64,000 nucleotides of DNA from Agrococcus jejuensis (GTDB lineage: Bacteria; Actinomycetota; Actinomycetes; Actinomycetales; Microbacteriaceae). Both the position numbers and the translations under genes were made by a program. The stretch spans positions 124,001 to 188,000 of the forward strand of contig NZ_VEFR01000001.1 of assembly GCF_007679035.1 (NCBI RefSeq), written 5' to 3'. Below are positions 1-10,286 of this stretch, piece after piece; positions within the stretch are counted from its first letter, which is position 1, and every line of letters starts with the position of its first letter. The notes beneath the pieces are model-generated. The model saw nothing but the letters and a program-made list of their open reading frames with translations, was not told the origin of the DNA and did not search any database.

Positions 1-609
1 GCCGACGCGACGCTCGTCGTGGTCACGAAGTTCCATCCCGCATCGCTCGTGCAGGAGCTCGCAGCCGCGGGCCAGCGCGACATGGGGGAGTCGCGGCATC
101 CCGAGGCGCGCGACAAGGCCGCCGAGCTCGAGTCCTTCGGCCTCACGTGGCACTACGTCGGGCAGCTGCAGCGCAAGAAGGCCCGACAGGTCGCGCGGTA
201 CGCGCACGTGCTGCACTCGATCGACTCGACGGCGATCGTCGACGCGCTCGAGGGCGGCGAGCCCGGCGACGAGCTGCCGGTGCGCGACGCGTTCGTGCAG
301 GTCAACCTCACCGACGACCCCGGTCGCGGTGGCGTCGACCCCGCATCGCTCGAGGCGCTCGCCGAGCGCGTCGAGGCATCGCCCGCACTGCGCCTGCTGG
401 GCGTCATGGCCATCGCTCCGCTCGGCGAGGAGCCCGCATCCGCATTCGCACGCCTCGCGACGTACGCCGATCGCGTGCACCGCATCGCGCCGACGGCGCG
501 CTGGCTGTCCGCAGGCATGTCGCAGGACTGGCGCGCGGCGCTCGAGCACGGCGCGACACACCTACGCATCGGCACGGCAATCACGGGAGAACGGCCAAGC
601 ACTCCGTAG
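1..609 (+). CDS. YggS/PROSC-family PLP-binding protein (5' truncated)
   Basis: The gene starts before the window, and the frame is open from base 1 to a TAG stop. YggS/YlmE proteins are PLP-binding fold-III alanine-racemase relatives that maintain vitamin B6 homeostasis and have no known catalytic activity. The PLP lysine lies in VVVTKFHP at the visible N-terminus. The family signatures WHYVGQLQ and, near the end, SAGMSQDW and HLRIGTAITG are present. Two usual motifs are altered: GENR-type is GESRHPE here, and the QxNK-type motif is QRKK. It precedes sepF by 25 bases, the standard place of this family between ftsZ and sepF in Gram-positive division clusters. Confidence 0.93.
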   Translation, partial: ADATLVVVTKFHPASLVQELAAAGQRDMGESRHPEARDKAAELESFGLTWHYVGQLQRKKARQVARYAHVLHSIDSTAIVDALEGGEPGDELPVRDAFVQVNLTDDPGRGGVDPASLEALAERVEASPALRLLGVMAIAPLGEEPASAFARLATYADRVHRIAPTARWLSAGMSQDWRAALEHGATHLRIGTAITGERPSTP

Positions 610-634
610 CCTGGAGTGAGATCGGGAGGATCGC

Positions 635-1102
635 ATGAGCAACGCATTGAAGAAGGCGGCCGTGTACTTCGGCTTCGCCGAGGAGGACGAGCTGACGCAG
701 GAGTCGCCCGCCGTGCGCGCCTCCGAGCCGGAGGTCCGCGAGGAGCGCGCCGAGCGCCGCCAGGAGCGTCAGGAGCCGAAGCCGCGCGCCGTCGCGCCGC
801 TGCGCCCCGCAGCCCAGGAGGTCGGATCCATGCACGAGATCCTCACGGTGCACCCGCGCCAGTACAAGGACGCGCAGGAGATCGCCGGTGCGTTCCGCGA
901 CGGCACGCCCGTCATCATCAACCTGTCGCAGATGACCGATGGCGACGCGCGTCGCCTCATCGACTTCTCCGCCGGCCTCACGCAGGGCCTGCAGGGTCGC
1001 ATCGAGCGCGTGACGACGAAGGTCTACCTCCTGACGCCCGAGCACATCGCGGTCGCGGGCGGGCGCATGGAGGTCGGCGAGACCGACGCCTTCGCGCACT
1101 GA
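635..1102 (+). CDS. sepF: Cell division protein SepF
   Basis: This 155-residue protein is a cytoplasmic, membrane-associated FtsZ partner that tethers and bundles the Z-ring. The N-terminus ([18 protein letters not shown]) fits the amphipathic membrane helix of the family. An acidic, Arg/Glu-rich linker follows (about residues 25-65), then the SepF core with [14 protein letters not shown] and RLIDFSAGL near residues 85-115. The ATG has a good GGGAGG ribosome site. The position between yggS and yggT, upstream of divIVA, is the canonical actinobacterial order. In actinobacteria lacking FtsA, SepF is the main membrane anchor of FtsZ. Confidence 0.96.
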   Translation: MSNALKKAAVYFGFAEEDELTQESPAVRASEPEVREERAERRQERQEPKPRAVAPLRPAAQEVGSMHEILTVHPRQYKDAQEIAGAFRDGTPVIINLSQMTDGDARRLIDFSAGLTQGLQGRIERVTTKVYLLTPEHIAVAGGRMEVGETDAFAH

Positions 1103-1103
1103 C

Positions 1104-1394
1104 GTGCAGGTCGTCGCCTTCGCCGTGTACGTCGCGGCGAACATCCTCTTCTACGTGCTCTGGGCCCGTGTGATCCTCGACGTCGTGCGCCAGGTGCGCC
1201 GCGACTGGAAGCCCACGGGCCTCTGGCTCGCCGTGTCGGTCACGATCCTCACGCTCACCGACCCGATCCTCCGCGTCGCGCGCCGGGTCGTGAAGCCCGT
1301 GCGCGTGGGCGGCGCGATGCTCGACCTGTCGATGCTCGCCGTCATGGCGCTCGTGCTCGTCGTGGTCGTGATCTCGGGAGCCATGGCCTCCTGA
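1104..1394 (+). CDS. YggT-family membrane protein
   Basis: This 96-residue integral membrane protein has two hydrophobic segments, about residues 2-24 and 70-94, separated by a basic loop with the family-like SVTILTLTDPILR. The GTG start lies one base after the sepF stop, so translation is probably coupled. YggT proteins are conserved beside sepF and divIVA in Gram-positive bacteria and chloroplasts. They have been linked to membrane organisation and osmotic tolerance, but no biochemical activity is established. The match rests on size, topology and position. Confidence 0.9.
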   Translation: MQVVAFAVYVAANILFYVLWARVILDVVRQVRRDWKPTGLWLAVSVTILTLTDPILRVARRVVKPVRVGGAMLDLSMLAVMALVLVVVVISGAMAS

Positions 1395-1466
1395 CCGTCG
1401 GTCGCCTCGGCGACCCCCGTCGGGCCGGTAGGCTCGTCACTCGATCCATCCCCCGGAGCCGCGCAC

Positions 1467-1472
1467 TACAGT
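1467..1472 (+). promoter_or_regulatory. Probable -10 element of the divIVA promoter
   Basis: TACAGT lies 31 bases before the divIVA start in the 108-base gap after yggT, followed by a GAGGAAAGG ribosome site. No convincing -35 is visible. A second similar hexamer, TAGGCT, lies at 1429-1434. Confidence 0.4.
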
Positions 1473-1502
1473 GGACTCCGATCCTCGAGGAAAGGCTGCA
1501 CG

Positions 1503-2132
1503 ATGGCACTGACGCCGAACGACATCGTCGAGAGGACGTTCGAGACGACGCGCTTCCGCGACGGCTACGACCAGGATGAGGTCGACAACTTCCTCGACGA
1601 GATCGTGACGGAGTTCCGCGCGGTCATCGCCGAGAAGGAGCGTCTCGAGGCCCGCGTCGCCGAGCTCGAGGCCGGCGCTCCCGCAGCCCCCGTCGCCGCA
1701 CCCGTCGCATCGGCGCCCGCGCCCGAGCCCACGCCGGCTCCCGTCGTCGAGGCCCCCGCCGCCCCCGAGGCCGAGGCCTCCGCGTCGGCCGTGTCGCCCG
1801 AGGGTCTCCTCGCCCTCGCGCAGCGCGTGCACGACGAGCACGTCGCCGAGGGCCAGCGCCGCAAGGACGAGCTCGTCGCCGAGGCCGAGGGCCAGGCGAA
1901 GGAGATCGAGACGGCCGCGACCAAGCGTCGTGCCGACCTCGAGAAGGAGTTCGAGAAGACGAAGTCGACGCTCGAGCAGGAGAAGTCGGACCTCGAGACG
2001 AAGATCGACGAGCTGAAGACGTTCGAGCGCGACTACCGTCTGCGCCTGCGCGGCTACATCGAGAGCCAGCTGCGCGACCTCGACCGCACGTCGTTCGCGT
2101 TCGGCGGCTCCTCCGCTCCCGCGCAGCAGTAG
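1503..2132 (+). CDS. divIVA: DivIVA / Wag31 polar growth scaffold
   Basis: This 209-residue protein is a self-assembling coiled-coil scaffold that senses negative membrane curvature at poles and septa and recruits the polar cell-wall elongation machinery in actinobacteria. The DivIVA lipid-binding domain covers residues 1-40 ([19 protein letters not shown], then [10 protein letters not shown]). An Ala/Pro/Glu-rich linker spans about 55-100 and a long charged coiled coil about 105-180. The family is usually essential in actinobacteria. lspA begins at the base after this stop codon. Confidence 0.96.
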   Translation: MALTPNDIVERTFETTRFRDGYDQDEVDNFLDEIVTEFRAVIAEKERLEARVAELEAGAPAAPVAAPVASAPAPEPTPAPVVEAPAAPEAEASASAVSPEGLLALAQRVHDEHVAEGQRRKDELVAEAEGQAKEIETAATKRRADLEKEFEKTKSTLEQEKSDLETKIDELKTFERDYRLRLRGYIESQLRDLDRTSFAFGGSSAPAQQ

Positions 2133-2717
2133 GTGTCCGCCACCCGCGGCGTCGCCTGGCGCCTCGTCGCGCTGCTCGTCGGCATCGCCGTCGCGGGCTG
2201 GGGCGTCGACCTCCTCGTGAAGGAGTGGGTGCTGGCGACGCTGCCCGAGGGGCGGCAGGTGCAGGTGCTCGGCGAGCTGCTGCAGTGGCACTTCGTGCGC
2301 AACCCCGGCGCCGCGTTCTCGCTGGCGGCAGGGATGACGTGGATCTTCACGCTCATCTCGGCCGTCGTCGCCGTGATCATCCTCGTGCAGGCGTTCCGCG
2401 TGCGGTCGCTGGCGTGGACGATCGTGCTCGGTGCGCTGCTCGGCGGCGTCGTCGGCAACCTCACCGACCGGATCATCCGCGAGCCCGGCGGCCTGCAGGG
2501 TCACGTGATCGACTTCATCCAGGTGTGGGGCTTCCCGGCGATCTTCAACGTCGCCGACATGCTCGTGGTCTGCGCCATGGGTGCGTTCATCGTGCTGGTG
2601 CTGCGCGGCGAGGGCCTCGACGGCGTGCGACGCACGGACGAGCCGAGGCCGGCGCCCGAGGCGGAGCCGGAGCGGGCGTCGCGCAGCGAGTCCGAGGCTG
2701 CGAGCAGCTCGGACTGA
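2133..2717 (+). CDS. lspA: Lipoprotein signal peptidase II
   Basis: LspA is the membrane aspartyl protease that cleaves the signal peptide of diacylglyceryl-prolipoproteins. The 194-residue protein has four hydrophobic segments. The catalytic motifs are GNLTDRI and FNVADML, each with an active-site Asp, preceded by the family motif [12 protein letters not shown] polar tail of about 35 residues extends beyond the usual C-terminus. The GTG start abuts the divIVA TAG directly and is supported by [10 protein letters not shown] followed by the first transmembrane segment. Lipoprotein substrates are encoded in this window (OpuC and iron binding proteins). Confidence 0.96.
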   Translation: MSATRGVAWRLVALLVGIAVAGWGVDLLVKEWVLATLPEGRQVQVLGELLQWHFVRNPGAAFSLAAGMTWIFTLISAVVAVIILVQAFRVRSLAWTIVLGALLGGVVGNLTDRIIREPGGLQGHVIDFIQVWGFPAIFNVADMLVVCAMGAFIVLVLRGEGLDGVRRTDEPRPAPEAEPERASRSESEAASSSD

Positions 2718-3634
2718 TGGAGGAGCGCTCCCTCATCGTGCCGCCCGGCCTCGACGGGCAGCGCGCCGACGCAGGCATCGCCCGCGTGCTCGGCCTCTCG
2801 CGCACGGCGGTCGCCGACGCGATCGAGGCCGGTGGCGCCGTGCAGGACGGCCGCGTGCTCGGCAAGTCCGACCGCCTGCGCGGCGAGGCGTGGCTCGAGG
2901 TGCGCTGGGAGGCCAGGCGCGAGCCGACCGTCGAGCCCGTCGCGGTGCCCGACCTGCGCATCGTGCACGATGACGACGACCTCGTGGTCGTCGACAAGCC
3001 GGCGGGCGTCGCCGCGCATCCGTCGATGGGATGGTCGGGACCGACGGTGCCCGGCGCCCTCGCCGCGGCGGGGTTCCGCATCTCGACGTCGGGCGCCGCC
3101 GAGCGGCAGGGCATCGTGCATCGCCTCGACGCGGGCACGAGCGGCCTCATGGTCGTGGCGAAGAGCGAGCGCGCCTACACGTCGCTGAAGGCGCAGTTCC
3201 ACGATCGCGAGGTCGAGAAGGTGTACCACGCGGCGGTGCAGGGGCGTCCCGATCCGCTGCGCGGCACGATCGACGCGCCCATCGGTCGGCATCCGAGCCA
3301 CGAGTGGCGCTTCGCGGTCGTGTCGAGCGGCAAGCACGCCGTCACGCACTACGAGACGCTCGAGGCGTTCCGCGACGGCAGCCTCGTCGAGGTGCATCTC
3401 GAGACCGGCCGCACGCACCAGATCCGCGTGCACATGGCAGCGCAGCGCCATCCCTGCCTCGGCGACGCCATGTACGGCGCCGACCCCACGCTGTCGGCGC
3501 GACTCGGGCTCGAGCGGCAGTGGCTCCACGCGGTGCGCCTCGGCTTCACGCATCCAGCGACGGGGGAGTGGCTCGAGACGACGAGCGAGCCCTCCGACGA
3601 CCTGCGGCACGCGCTCGAGGTGCTCGAGGGCTGA
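2717..3634 (+). CDS. RluA/RluD-family 23S rRNA pseudouridine synthase
   Basis: The protein has 305 residues. An S4-like RNA-binding domain covers about residues 1-70 and the pseudouridine synthase core about 80-300, with the catalytic motif HRLDAGTSG at 135-143 (nucleophile Asp138). The [10 protein letters not shown] motif lies in the C-terminal half. The ATG overlaps the lspA TGA by one base (TGATG), so translation is probably coupled. lspA followed by an rluD-type gene is a widely conserved pair. The exact modified uridines cannot be read from sequence. Confidence 0.93.
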   Translation: MEERSLIVPPGLDGQRADAGIARVLGLSRTAVADAIEAGGAVQDGRVLGKSDRLRGEAWLEVRWEARREPTVEPVAVPDLRIVHDDDDLVVVDKPAGVAAHPSMGWSGPTVPGALAAAGFRISTSGAAERQGIVHRLDAGTSGLMVVAKSERAYTSLKAQFHDREVEKVYHAAVQGRPDPLRGTIDAPIGRHPSHEWRFAVVSSGKHAVTHYETLEAFRDGSLVEVHLETGRTHQIRVHMAAQRHPCLGDAMYGADPTLSARLGLERQWLHAVRLGFTHPATGEWLETTSEPSDDLRHALEVLEG

Positions 3635-3715
3635 CCTCGTGCGCCCGATGCCGGGCGGCGATCCGAGGCGTCGACGCGGAGCGCGTCGGGATCGTGTCGC
3701 GTCGGTGGTCGCTCG

Positions 3716-3721
3716 TACGAT
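3716..3721 (+). promoter_or_regulatory. Probable -10 element of dnaE
   Basis: TACGAT ends nine bases before the dnaE ATG and is followed at once by GGAGGT. A transcript from here would have almost no leader. Confidence 0.45.
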
Positions 3722-3730
3722 GGAGGTCAC

Positions 3731-6700
3731 ATGAGCGATCAGTTCGCGCACCTCCACGTGCACACCGAGTACTCGATGCTCGACGGCGCGGCCCACGTCG
3801 GGCCGCTCGTCGAGGCCGCGGTCGAGCAGAGCATGCCCGCGATCGCGATGACCGACCACGGCAACGTCTTCGGCGCGTTCGACTTCTGGTCGAAGGCGAC
3901 GAACGCCGGCATCAAGCCGATCATCGGCATGGAGGCGTACGTCACGCCCGGCACGCACCGCGGCGACCGCACCCGCGTGCGATGGGGCGACGAGGCAGGC
4001 GGCGACGACGTGTCGGGCGGTGGCTCGTACACGCACATGACGCTGCTGGCCGAGACGACGGCGGGCATGCACAACCTCTTCCGCATGGCGTCGCGCGCGT
4101 CGATGGAGGGCTTCTACTTCAAGCCGCGCCTCGACCGCGAGCTGCTCGCGGAGTACGCGGACGGCATCATCGCCACGACGGGATGCGTCGGTGGCGAGGT
4201 GCAGACGAAGCTGCGCCTCGGCCAGTACGACGAGGCGAAGAAGGCCGCGGGCGAGTTCCGCGACATCTTCGGCAAGGACAACTTCTTCGCCGAGATCATG
4301 GATCACGGCATCGACGTCGAGCGTCGCACGATGGGCGACCTCCTGCGCCTCGCGAAGGAGCTCGACCTGCCGCTCGTCGCGACGAACGACCTGCACTACA
4401 CGCACGCCGCCGACGCCACGGCGCACTCGGCGCTGCTGTGCGTGCAGTCGGGCACGACGCTGCACGACCCGAAGCGCTTCAAGTTCGACGGCGAGGGCTA
4501 CTACCTGAAGTCCGCCGCCGAGATGCGGCACATCTTCAAGGACCGGCCCGAGGCGTGCGACAACACGCTGCTCATCGCCGAGCGCTGCGACGTGCAGTTC
4601 GACACCCAGGCGAACTACATGCCGCGCTTCCCCGTGCCCGAGGGGCACACGGAGGAGTCCTGGTTCCGCCAGGAGGTCGCGTCGGGCCTCGAGCGCCGCT
4701 ACCCGAACGGCGTCACCGAGAAGGTGCAGGCCCAGGCCGACTACGAGATGGGCGTCATCGCCCAGATGGGCTTCCCCGGCTACTTCCTCGTCGTCGCCGA
4801 CTTCATCAACTGGGCGAAGGAGAACGGCATCCGCGTCGGTCCGGGCCGTGGCTCGGGCGCCGGCTCGATGGCCGCCTACGCGCTGCGCATCACCGACCTC
4901 GACCCGCTCGAGCACGGCCTCATCTTCGAGCGCTTCCTGAACCCCGACCGCGTCTCGATGCCCGACTTCGACGTCGACTTCGACGATCGTCGCCGCTCCG
5001 AGGTGATCCGCTACGTCACCGAGAAGTACGGCACGGAGCGCGTCGCGCAGATCGTCACGTACGGCACCATCAAGTCGAAGCAGGCGCTCAAGGACGCGAC
5101 CCGCGTGCTGGGCCAGCCGTTCGGGCTCGGCGAGCGCCTCACGAAGGCGATGCCCGCGCCGATCATGGCGAAGGACATCCCGCTCTCGGGCATCATCGAC
5201 CCCGAGCACCCGCGGTACAAGGAGGCGGGCGACTTCCGCGCCATCCTCGACGCCGACCCCGACGCGCGCACCGTCTACGACACCGCGCTCGGCATCGAGA
5301 ACCTGAAGCGCCAGTGGGGCGTGCACGCCGCCGGCGTCATCATGTCGTCCGACCCGCTGCTCGACATCATCCCCGTGATGAAGCGCGAGCAGGACGGCGC
5401 GATCATCACGCAGTTCGACTATCCGACCTGCGAGTCGCTCGGCCTCATCAAGATGGACTTCCTGGGGCTCCGCAACCTCACGATCATCTCCGACGCCCTC
5501 GACAACATCACGGCCAACCGTGGCGAGACCCTCGACCTCGAGGGGCTCGCGCTCGACGACCGCGGCGCCTACGAGCTGCTCACCCGCGGCGACTCCCTCG
5601 GCGTCTTCCAGCTCGACGGCGGCCCGCTGCGCTCGCTCATGCGCCTCATGCGCCCCGACTCCTTCGAGGACATCTCGGCCCTCATCGCCCTGTACCGTCC
5701 GGGGCCCATGGGTGCGAACTCGCACACGAACTACGCGCTGCGCAAGAACGGGCAGCAGCCGATCACGCCCATCCATCCCGAGCTCGAGGCGCCGCTCGCC
5801 GACATCCTCGAGGAGTCGTACGGCCTCATCATCTACCAGGAGCAGGTGATGGCGATCGCGCAGAAGGTCGCGGGCTTCACGCTCGGCGAGGCCGACATCC
5901 TGCGTCGCGCGATGGGCAAGAAGAAGAAGTCCGAGCTCGACAAGCAGTTCGCGGGCTTCTCGCAGGGCATGCAGGATCGCGGCTACTCGATGTCGGCCGT
6001 CGAGAAGCTGTGGGAGATCCTGCTGCCGTTCTCGGACTACGCCTTCAACAAGGCGCACTCCGCCGCGTACGGCGTCATCTCGTACTGGACCGCGTACCTG
6101 AAGGCGCACTACGCGCCCGAGTACATGGCCGCGCTGCTCACGAGCGTCGGCGACTCGAAGGACAAGATGGCGCTCTACCTCTCGGAGTGCCGGCGCATGG
6201 GCATCACGGTGCTGCCGCCCGACGTCAACTCCTCGTCGCTGCGCTTCACGGCCGTCGGCGACGACATCCGCTTCGGCCTGGGCGCCGTGCGCAACGTCGG
6301 CGCGAACGTCGTCGACGCCATCGTCGCCGCGCGCTCGCCCGAGCCGTACGACTCGTTCCACGACTACCTGCAGAAGGTGCCGGTCGCGGCGGCGAACAAG
6401 CGCACGGTCGAGTCGCTCATCAAGGCGGGTGCGTTCGACTCGATGGGCTCGACGCGTCGTGCGCTGCTCGAGGTGCACGAGGACGCCGTCGACCAGGCCG
6501 TCACCGACAAGAAGCGCGCCGAGCACGGCGCCATCGGCTTCGACTTCGACTCGCTGTGGGACGAGCCCGAGCATCAGCAGAAGGTGCCCGACCGCCCCGA
6601 GTGGGCCAAGCGCGACAAGCTGGCGTTCGAGCGCGAGATGCTCGGCCTCTACGTCTCCGACCATCCGCTCGCGGGCCTCGACCTCGAGCTCGCGAAGCAC

Positions 6701-7231
6701 GCGAGCCACCAGATCCAGACGCTCGGCGACGACGCGGAGGATGGCGACACCGTGACGGTCGCCGGCCTCATCACGACGGCGCAGCATCGCGTCGCGCGCC
6801 AGTCGGGCAACCCGTACGGCATCCTCACGATCGAGGACTTCGGCGGCGAGGTCGACGTCATGGTGCTCGGCAAGTCGTACACGGCCTTCCAGCACGACCT
6901 GCAGGCAGACCGCATCGCCGTCGTGCGGGGTCGGTTCCGCACGCGCGACGAGGGCTTCACGCTGCACGCGAACCACCTCGAGTTCCCCGACCTGCTTCCC
7001 GTCGACGAGACGAAGCCGCTCGAGCTGCGGCTCGTCGAGCGGCGGGCGACGCTCGCGGTCACGCGCGACCTGCGCGCGGTACTCGAGCGGCATCAGGGGC
7101 CGACCGAGGTGCGGATGCGGCTCGAGCGGCCGGGCGCGGCCCGGGTGTTCCGACTGCAGCACCAGGTGCAGATCTCGTCGGCGCTGTTCGGGGAGCTCAA
7201 GAGCCTGCTGGGGCCGTCGGCGCTCGTGTGA
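3731..7231 (+). CDS. dnaE: DNA polymerase III alpha subunit
   Basis: DnaE is the catalytic subunit of the replicative C-family polymerase. The 1166-residue protein starts with a PHP domain (HLHVHTEYSMLDGA, residues 7-20). The Pol3 active site follows: GPGRGSGAGS at 370-379 and PDFDVDFDD at 411-419, which carries metal-binding aspartates. Finger and thumb regions come next (for example YRPGPMGANSHTNY), then a helix-hairpin-helix region and an OB fold near the C-terminus (TVTVAGLITTAQHRV). Length and order match the DnaE1 type. There is no internal disruption. Confidence 0.98.
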   Translation: MSDQFAHLHVHTEYSMLDGAAHVGPLVEAAVEQSMPAIAMTDHGNVFGAFDFWSKATNAGIKPIIGMEAYVTPGTHRGDRTRVRWGDEAGGDDVSGGGSYTHMTLLAETTAGMHNLFRMASRASMEGFYFKPRLDRELLAEYADGIIATTGCVGGEVQTKLRLGQYDEAKKAAGEFRDIFGKDNFFAEIMDHGIDVERRTMGDLLRLAKELDLPLVATNDLHYTHAADATAHSALLCVQSGTTLHDPKRFKFDGEGYYLKSAAEMRHIFKDRPEACDNTLLIAERCDVQFDTQANYMPRFPVPEGHTEESWFRQEVASGLERRYPNGVTEKVQAQADYEMGVIAQMGFPGYFLVVADFINWAKENGIRVGPGRGSGAGSMAAYALRITDLDPLEHGLIFERFLNPDRVSMPDFDVDFDDRRRSEVIRYVTEKYGTERVAQIVTYGTIKSKQALKDATRVLGQPFGLGERLTKAMPAPIMAKDIPLSGIIDPEHPRYKEAGDFRAILDADPDARTVYDTALGIENLKRQWGVHAAGVIMSSDPLLDIIPVMKREQDGAIITQFDYPTCESLGLIKMDFLGLRNLTIISDALDNITANRGETLDLEGLALDDRGAYELLTRGDSLGVFQLDGGPLRSLMRLMRPDSFEDISALIALYRPGPMGANSHTNYALRKNGQQPITPIHPELEAPLADILEESYGLIIYQEQVMAIAQKVAGFTLGEADILRRAMGKKKKSELDKQFAGFSQGMQDRGYSMSAVEKLWEILLPFSDYAFNKAHSAAYGVISYWTAYLKAHYAPEYMAALLTSVGDSKDKMALYLSECRRMGITVLPPDVNSSSLRFTAVGDDIRFGLGAVRNVGANVVDAIVAARSPEPYDSFHDYLQKVPVAAANKRTVESLIKAGAFDSMGSTRRALLEVHEDAVDQAVTDKKRAEHGAIGFDFDSLWDEPEHQQKVPDRPEWAKRDKLAFEREMLGLYVSDHPLAGLDLELAKHASHQIQTLGDDAEDGDTVTVAGLITTAQHRVARQSGNPYGILTIEDFGGEVDVMVLGKSYTAFQHDLQADRIAVVRGRFRTRDEGFTLHANHLEFPDLLPVDETKPLELRLVERRATLAVTRDLRAVLERHQGPTEVRMRLERPGAARVFRLQHQVQISSALFGELKSLLGPSALV

Positions 7232-7292
7232 CGTCGCGCCGCGCGGTGCGACGCTGAGCGCCTCCCGGTTCGAGCGGGCATCCCGGGCGCAA

Positions 7293-7298
7293 TACCCT
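7293..7298 (+). promoter_or_regulatory. Leaderless-type -10 element of hisD
   Basis: TACCCT lies six bases before the hisD ATG. Transcription would begin at or next to the start codon. The spacer GGAGGC could act as a ribosome site if initiation is slightly upstream. Confidence 0.55.
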
Positions 7299-7304
7299 GG
7301 AGGC

Positions 7305-8588
7305 ATGCTGCGACGCCTCGATCTGTCCGCGCGCGCCGACGTCCCCGACCTGCCTCGCGCAGCGAACGACGTCGACCGCGTGCTCGACGCCGCGCGCGAG
7401 CTCGTGGAGGCCGTGCGCACCGACGGCGCGGAGGCGCTCATCGCGCAGGCCGTGCGCTTCGATCGCGTGCACCCGCCGACGCTGCGCGTGCCGCAGGAGG
7501 CGCTCGACGCCGCGCTGGCCGCGCTCGACTCGTCGGTGCGGGCCGCGCTCGAGACGGCCATCGAGCGCGTGCGCCTCGCGACGGCGGCGCAGGTGCCCGC
7601 CGGCGCCACGACGACGCTCGGCGCGGGCGCCATCGTCGAGCAGCGCTGGGTGCCCGTCGCTCGCGCTGGCGTGTACGTGCCCGGCGGCAAGGCGGTCTAC
7701 CCGTCGAGCGTCGTCATGAACGTCGTCGCGGCGCAGGTCGCGGGCGTCGAGCGCATCGTGCTCGCATCGCCGGCGCAGGCGGACCACGGCGGCCTGCCGC
7801 ATCCCACGATCCTCGCCGCCGCGGCGATGCTCGGCGTCGACGAGGTGCTCGCCGCCGGCGGCGCCGGTGCGATCGGTGCCCTCGCGTACGGCGTGCCAGG
7901 CATCGTCGACGCCGTCGACGTCGTCACCGGCCCGGGCAACGTGTTCGTCGCCGCCGCGAAGCGCGTCGTCGGCGGCCACGTGCGCGTCGACTCGGAGGCC
8001 GGCCCCACCGAGATCCTCGTCATCGCCGATGCGTCGGCCGACGCCGATCTCGTGGCCGCCGACCTCGTGAGCCAGGCCGAGCACGACGAGCTCGCCGCCG
8101 CGGTGCTCGTGACCGACTCCGTCGCGCTCGCCGACGCGGTCGACGCCGCGCTCGAGGTGCGCGTCGCCGCGACGCCGCACGCCGAGCGCGTGCGCGTCTC
8201 GCTCGCAGCGGAGCAGTCGGCGACGATCCTCGTCGCCGACCTCGACCACGCGATCGCGGTGTCGGATGCGTACGCGCCCGAGCACCTCGAGATCATGACG
8301 GCCGACGACGACGCCGTCGTGGCGCGCATCCGCAACGCCGGGGCGATCTTCGTCGGGGCCGCGAGCCCCGTGAGCCTCGGCGACTACGCCGCGGGCTCCA
8401 ACCACGTGCTGCCGACGGGCGGCCAGGCGGCGCGCGTCTCGGGCCTCGGCGCCGCGACGTTCCTGCGTCCGCAGCAGCTCGTGCGCTACGACCTCGAGGG
8501 TCTGCGCGGCGTGGCCGACGCCGTCGTCGCGCTCGCCGAGAGCGAGGACCTGCCCGCGCACGCCGAGGCGATCCGAGCGAGGCTCTGA
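7305..8588 (+). CDS. hisD: Histidinol dehydrogenase
   Basis: HisD is the zinc-dependent, NAD-linked enzyme of the last two steps of histidine biosynthesis (histidinol to histidine). The 427-residue protein shows the family signatures [14 protein letters not shown], the NAD-site motif [27 protein letters not shown], the zinc-site region SQAEHDELA, and YAPEHLEI near residues 325-332. Length is normal for the family. No other his gene is present, so hisD stands at the head of a short hisD-nrdR-pyrD set rather than in a his operon within this window. Confidence 0.97.
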   Translation: MLRRLDLSARADVPDLPRAANDVDRVLDAARELVEAVRTDGAEALIAQAVRFDRVHPPTLRVPQEALDAALAALDSSVRAALETAIERVRLATAAQVPAGATTTLGAGAIVEQRWVPVARAGVYVPGGKAVYPSSVVMNVVAAQVAGVERIVLASPAQADHGGLPHPTILAAAAMLGVDEVLAAGGAGAIGALAYGVPGIVDAVDVVTGPGNVFVAAAKRVVGGHVRVDSEAGPTEILVIADASADADLVAADLVSQAEHDELAAAVLVTDSVALADAVDAALEVRVAATPHAERVRVSLAAEQSATILVADLDHAIAVSDAYAPEHLEIMTADDDAVVARIRNAGAIFVGAASPVSLGDYAAGSNHVLPTGGQAARVSGLGAATFLRPQQLVRYDLEGLRGVADAVVALAESEDLPAHAEAIRARL

Positions 8589-8589
8589 C

Positions 8590-9057
8590 ATGCACTGCCC
8601 CTTCTGCCGGCACCCCGACTCGCGCGTCGTCGACACGCGGTCGTCGGACGACGGCCTCTCCATCCGCCGCCGCCGGCAGTGCCCGAGGTGCGACCGTCGC
8701 TTCACGACGACCGAGTCGGCGAGCCTCCTCGTCGTGAAGCGCTCGGGCGTCGTCGAGCCCTTCAGTCGCGACAAGGTCATCGAGGGCGTCAAGAAGGCGT
8801 GCCAGGGGCGACCCGTGACGGATGCGGACCTCGCGACCGTCGCGCAGAGCGTCGAGGAGGCGATCCGCGCCACGGGCGTGAGCCAGATCGACGCGAACGA
8901 CATCGGCCTCGCCGTGCTGCCGCCGCTGCGCGAGCTCGACGAGGTCGCGTACCTGCGCTTCGCGAGCGTCTACCAGGCGTTCGAGTCGCTCGAGGACTTC
9001 GAGTCGGCCATCGAGGGCCTGCGCCGCGACCACGAGACGCAGGGAGCAGCCGAGTGA
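8590..9057 (+). CDS. nrdR: Transcriptional repressor NrdR
   Basis: NrdR represses ribonucleotide reductase genes in response to ATP/dATP. The 155-residue protein has an N-terminal zinc ribbon with C3, C6, C31 and C34 (CPFC and CPRC) and an ATP-cone domain starting near residue 49 ([19 protein letters not shown]). The ATG follows the hisD stop by one base, so the two are probably co-transcribed. No target nrd genes lie in the window. Confidence 0.96.
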   Translation: MHCPFCRHPDSRVVDTRSSDDGLSIRRRRQCPRCDRRFTTTESASLLVVKRSGVVEPFSRDKVIEGVKKACQGRPVTDADLATVAQSVEEAIRATGVSQIDANDIGLAVLPPLRELDEVAYLRFASVYQAFESLEDFESAIEGLRRDHETQGAAE

Positions 9058-10073
9058 GGGCCTACGACGCGCTGTACGACCGCGTGCTGACGAGGATCGA
9101 CGCCGAGCGTGCGCACCACATGGGAGCCATGGTCGTGCGGGCAGCAGGTCGACTGCGGCCCGGCGTGCGCACGGATCCGTCCCTGCGCGTGCACGCCCTC
9201 GGCCGCGAGTTCCCGACGCCGTTCGGCCTCGCTGCCGGCTTCGACAAGGACGCGTCGATGATCGCCGGCCTCGGTGCCCTCGGGTTCGGGCACGTCGAGG
9301 TGGGCACGCTCACCGCGATCCCGCAGCCGGGCAACGACCGGCCGCGCCTGTTCCGCCTGCTCGCCGACAAGGCGCTCGTCAACCGCATGGGCTTCAACAA
9401 CGGGGGAGCGGCGGCGGCTGCCGAGCGCCTGCGCGCCGCCCGTGCCGCTCGGTCGCGCCCCGTGATCGGCGTGAACATCGGCAAGAGCCGCGTCGTCGAG
9501 GTCGACGACGCCATCGACGACTACCTCGTGTCGACGCGGCTGCTCGCGCCGCTCGCCGACTACCTCGCCGTCAACGTGTCGTCGCCGAACACGCCGGGCC
9601 TGCGCGGCCTGCAGGACGAGGAGCGCCTCGCGCCGCTGCTCGAGGCGGTGCGCGACGCGGCGGGCACGACGCCCGTGCTCGTGAAGATCGCGCCCGACCT
9701 CGACGACGACGCGATCGAGGGCGTCGCCGCGCTCGTGCAGCGACTCGGGCTCGCGGGCGTCATCGCCACGAACACGACGATCTCGCGCGACGGGCTGCGC
9801 ACGGATGCCGCGACCGTCGAGGCTGCCGGTGCGGGCGGCCTGTCGGGCGCGCCGCTCGCCGGGCGCTCGCTCGCCGTGCTGCGCGTGCTGCGACGCGTGC
9901 TGCCCGCCGACGTGTGCGTGATCTCGGTCGGCGGCGTCACGACCGCCGAGGACGTCGCCGAGCGGCTGGCCGCGGGTGCGACGCTCGTGCAGGGCTACTC
10001 GGCGTTCGTGTACGAGGGCCCCGGCTGGGCAGCGCGCATCAATCGCGAGCTGCCGGCGCTGCTCGCACGCTGA
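9054..10073 (+). CDS. pyrD: Dihydroorotate dehydrogenase, quinone type (class 2)
   Basis: PyrD oxidises dihydroorotate to orotate in pyrimidine synthesis, passing electrons through FMN to the quinone pool at the membrane. The 339-residue protein has the class 2 N-terminal helix region ([18 protein letters not shown]), [10 protein letters not shown], the NRMGFNN motif, the active-site loop [14 protein letters not shown] with the class 2 catalytic serine, and the FMN phosphate motif GGVTTAEDV. The GTG start overlaps the nrdR stop by four bases (GTGA). Confidence 0.95.
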   Translation: MRAYDALYDRVLTRIDAERAHHMGAMVVRAAGRLRPGVRTDPSLRVHALGREFPTPFGLAAGFDKDASMIAGLGALGFGHVEVGTLTAIPQPGNDRPRLFRLLADKALVNRMGFNNGGAAAAAERLRAARAARSRPVIGVNIGKSRVVEVDDAIDDYLVSTRLLAPLADYLAVNVSSPNTPGLRGLQDEERLAPLLEAVRDAAGTTPVLVKIAPDLDDDAIEGVAALVQRLGLAGVIATNTTISRDGLRTDAATVEAAGAGGLSGAPLAGRSLAVLRVLRRVLPADVCVISVGGVTTAEDVAERLAAGATLVQGYSAFVYEGPGWAARINRELPALLAR

Positions 10074-10101
10074 TCCGATCGGCCCCCGCGGACTGCGGAC
10101 G

Positions 10102-10260
10102 CTAGAGCCCGGACTCGTCCTCCGTGGTCGCGTCGGGCACGGGCGTCGGACGCTCGTGGGTGATGGGATCGTCGTGGATCCACTCGGTGTCGGGCAGCGG
10201 CGCGGCGGACTGCGCCCCGCTCACCAGGCGACCGAACTCGTCGACGGACTTGTCTGTCAT
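10102..10260 (-). CDS. Small hypothetical protein (52 aa)
   Basis: This short acidic, hydrophilic protein begins MTDKSVDEFGRLVSG and ends TEDESGL. It has no membrane segment and no recognised domain. Coding status is supported by a strong ribosome site (AAGGGAG eight bases before the ATG), sensible amino-acid composition and position just downstream of the methyltransferase gene on the same strand, 26 bases away. It converges with pyrD. Function unknown. Confidence 0.65.
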   Translation of the reverse strand: MTDKSVDEFGRLVSGAQSAAPLPDTEWIHDDPITHERPTPVPDATTEDESGL

Positions 10261-10286
10261 GGCGACTCCCTTCGTGAACGTGGACG

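Noticed and set aside
2501-7690. A 1729-codon open frame on the minus strand opposite lspA-rluD-dnaE
   Set aside because: It is the antisense of strong genes; its Arg/His/Val-rich translation is what high-G+C third positions give in the complementary frame, and no domain is visible.
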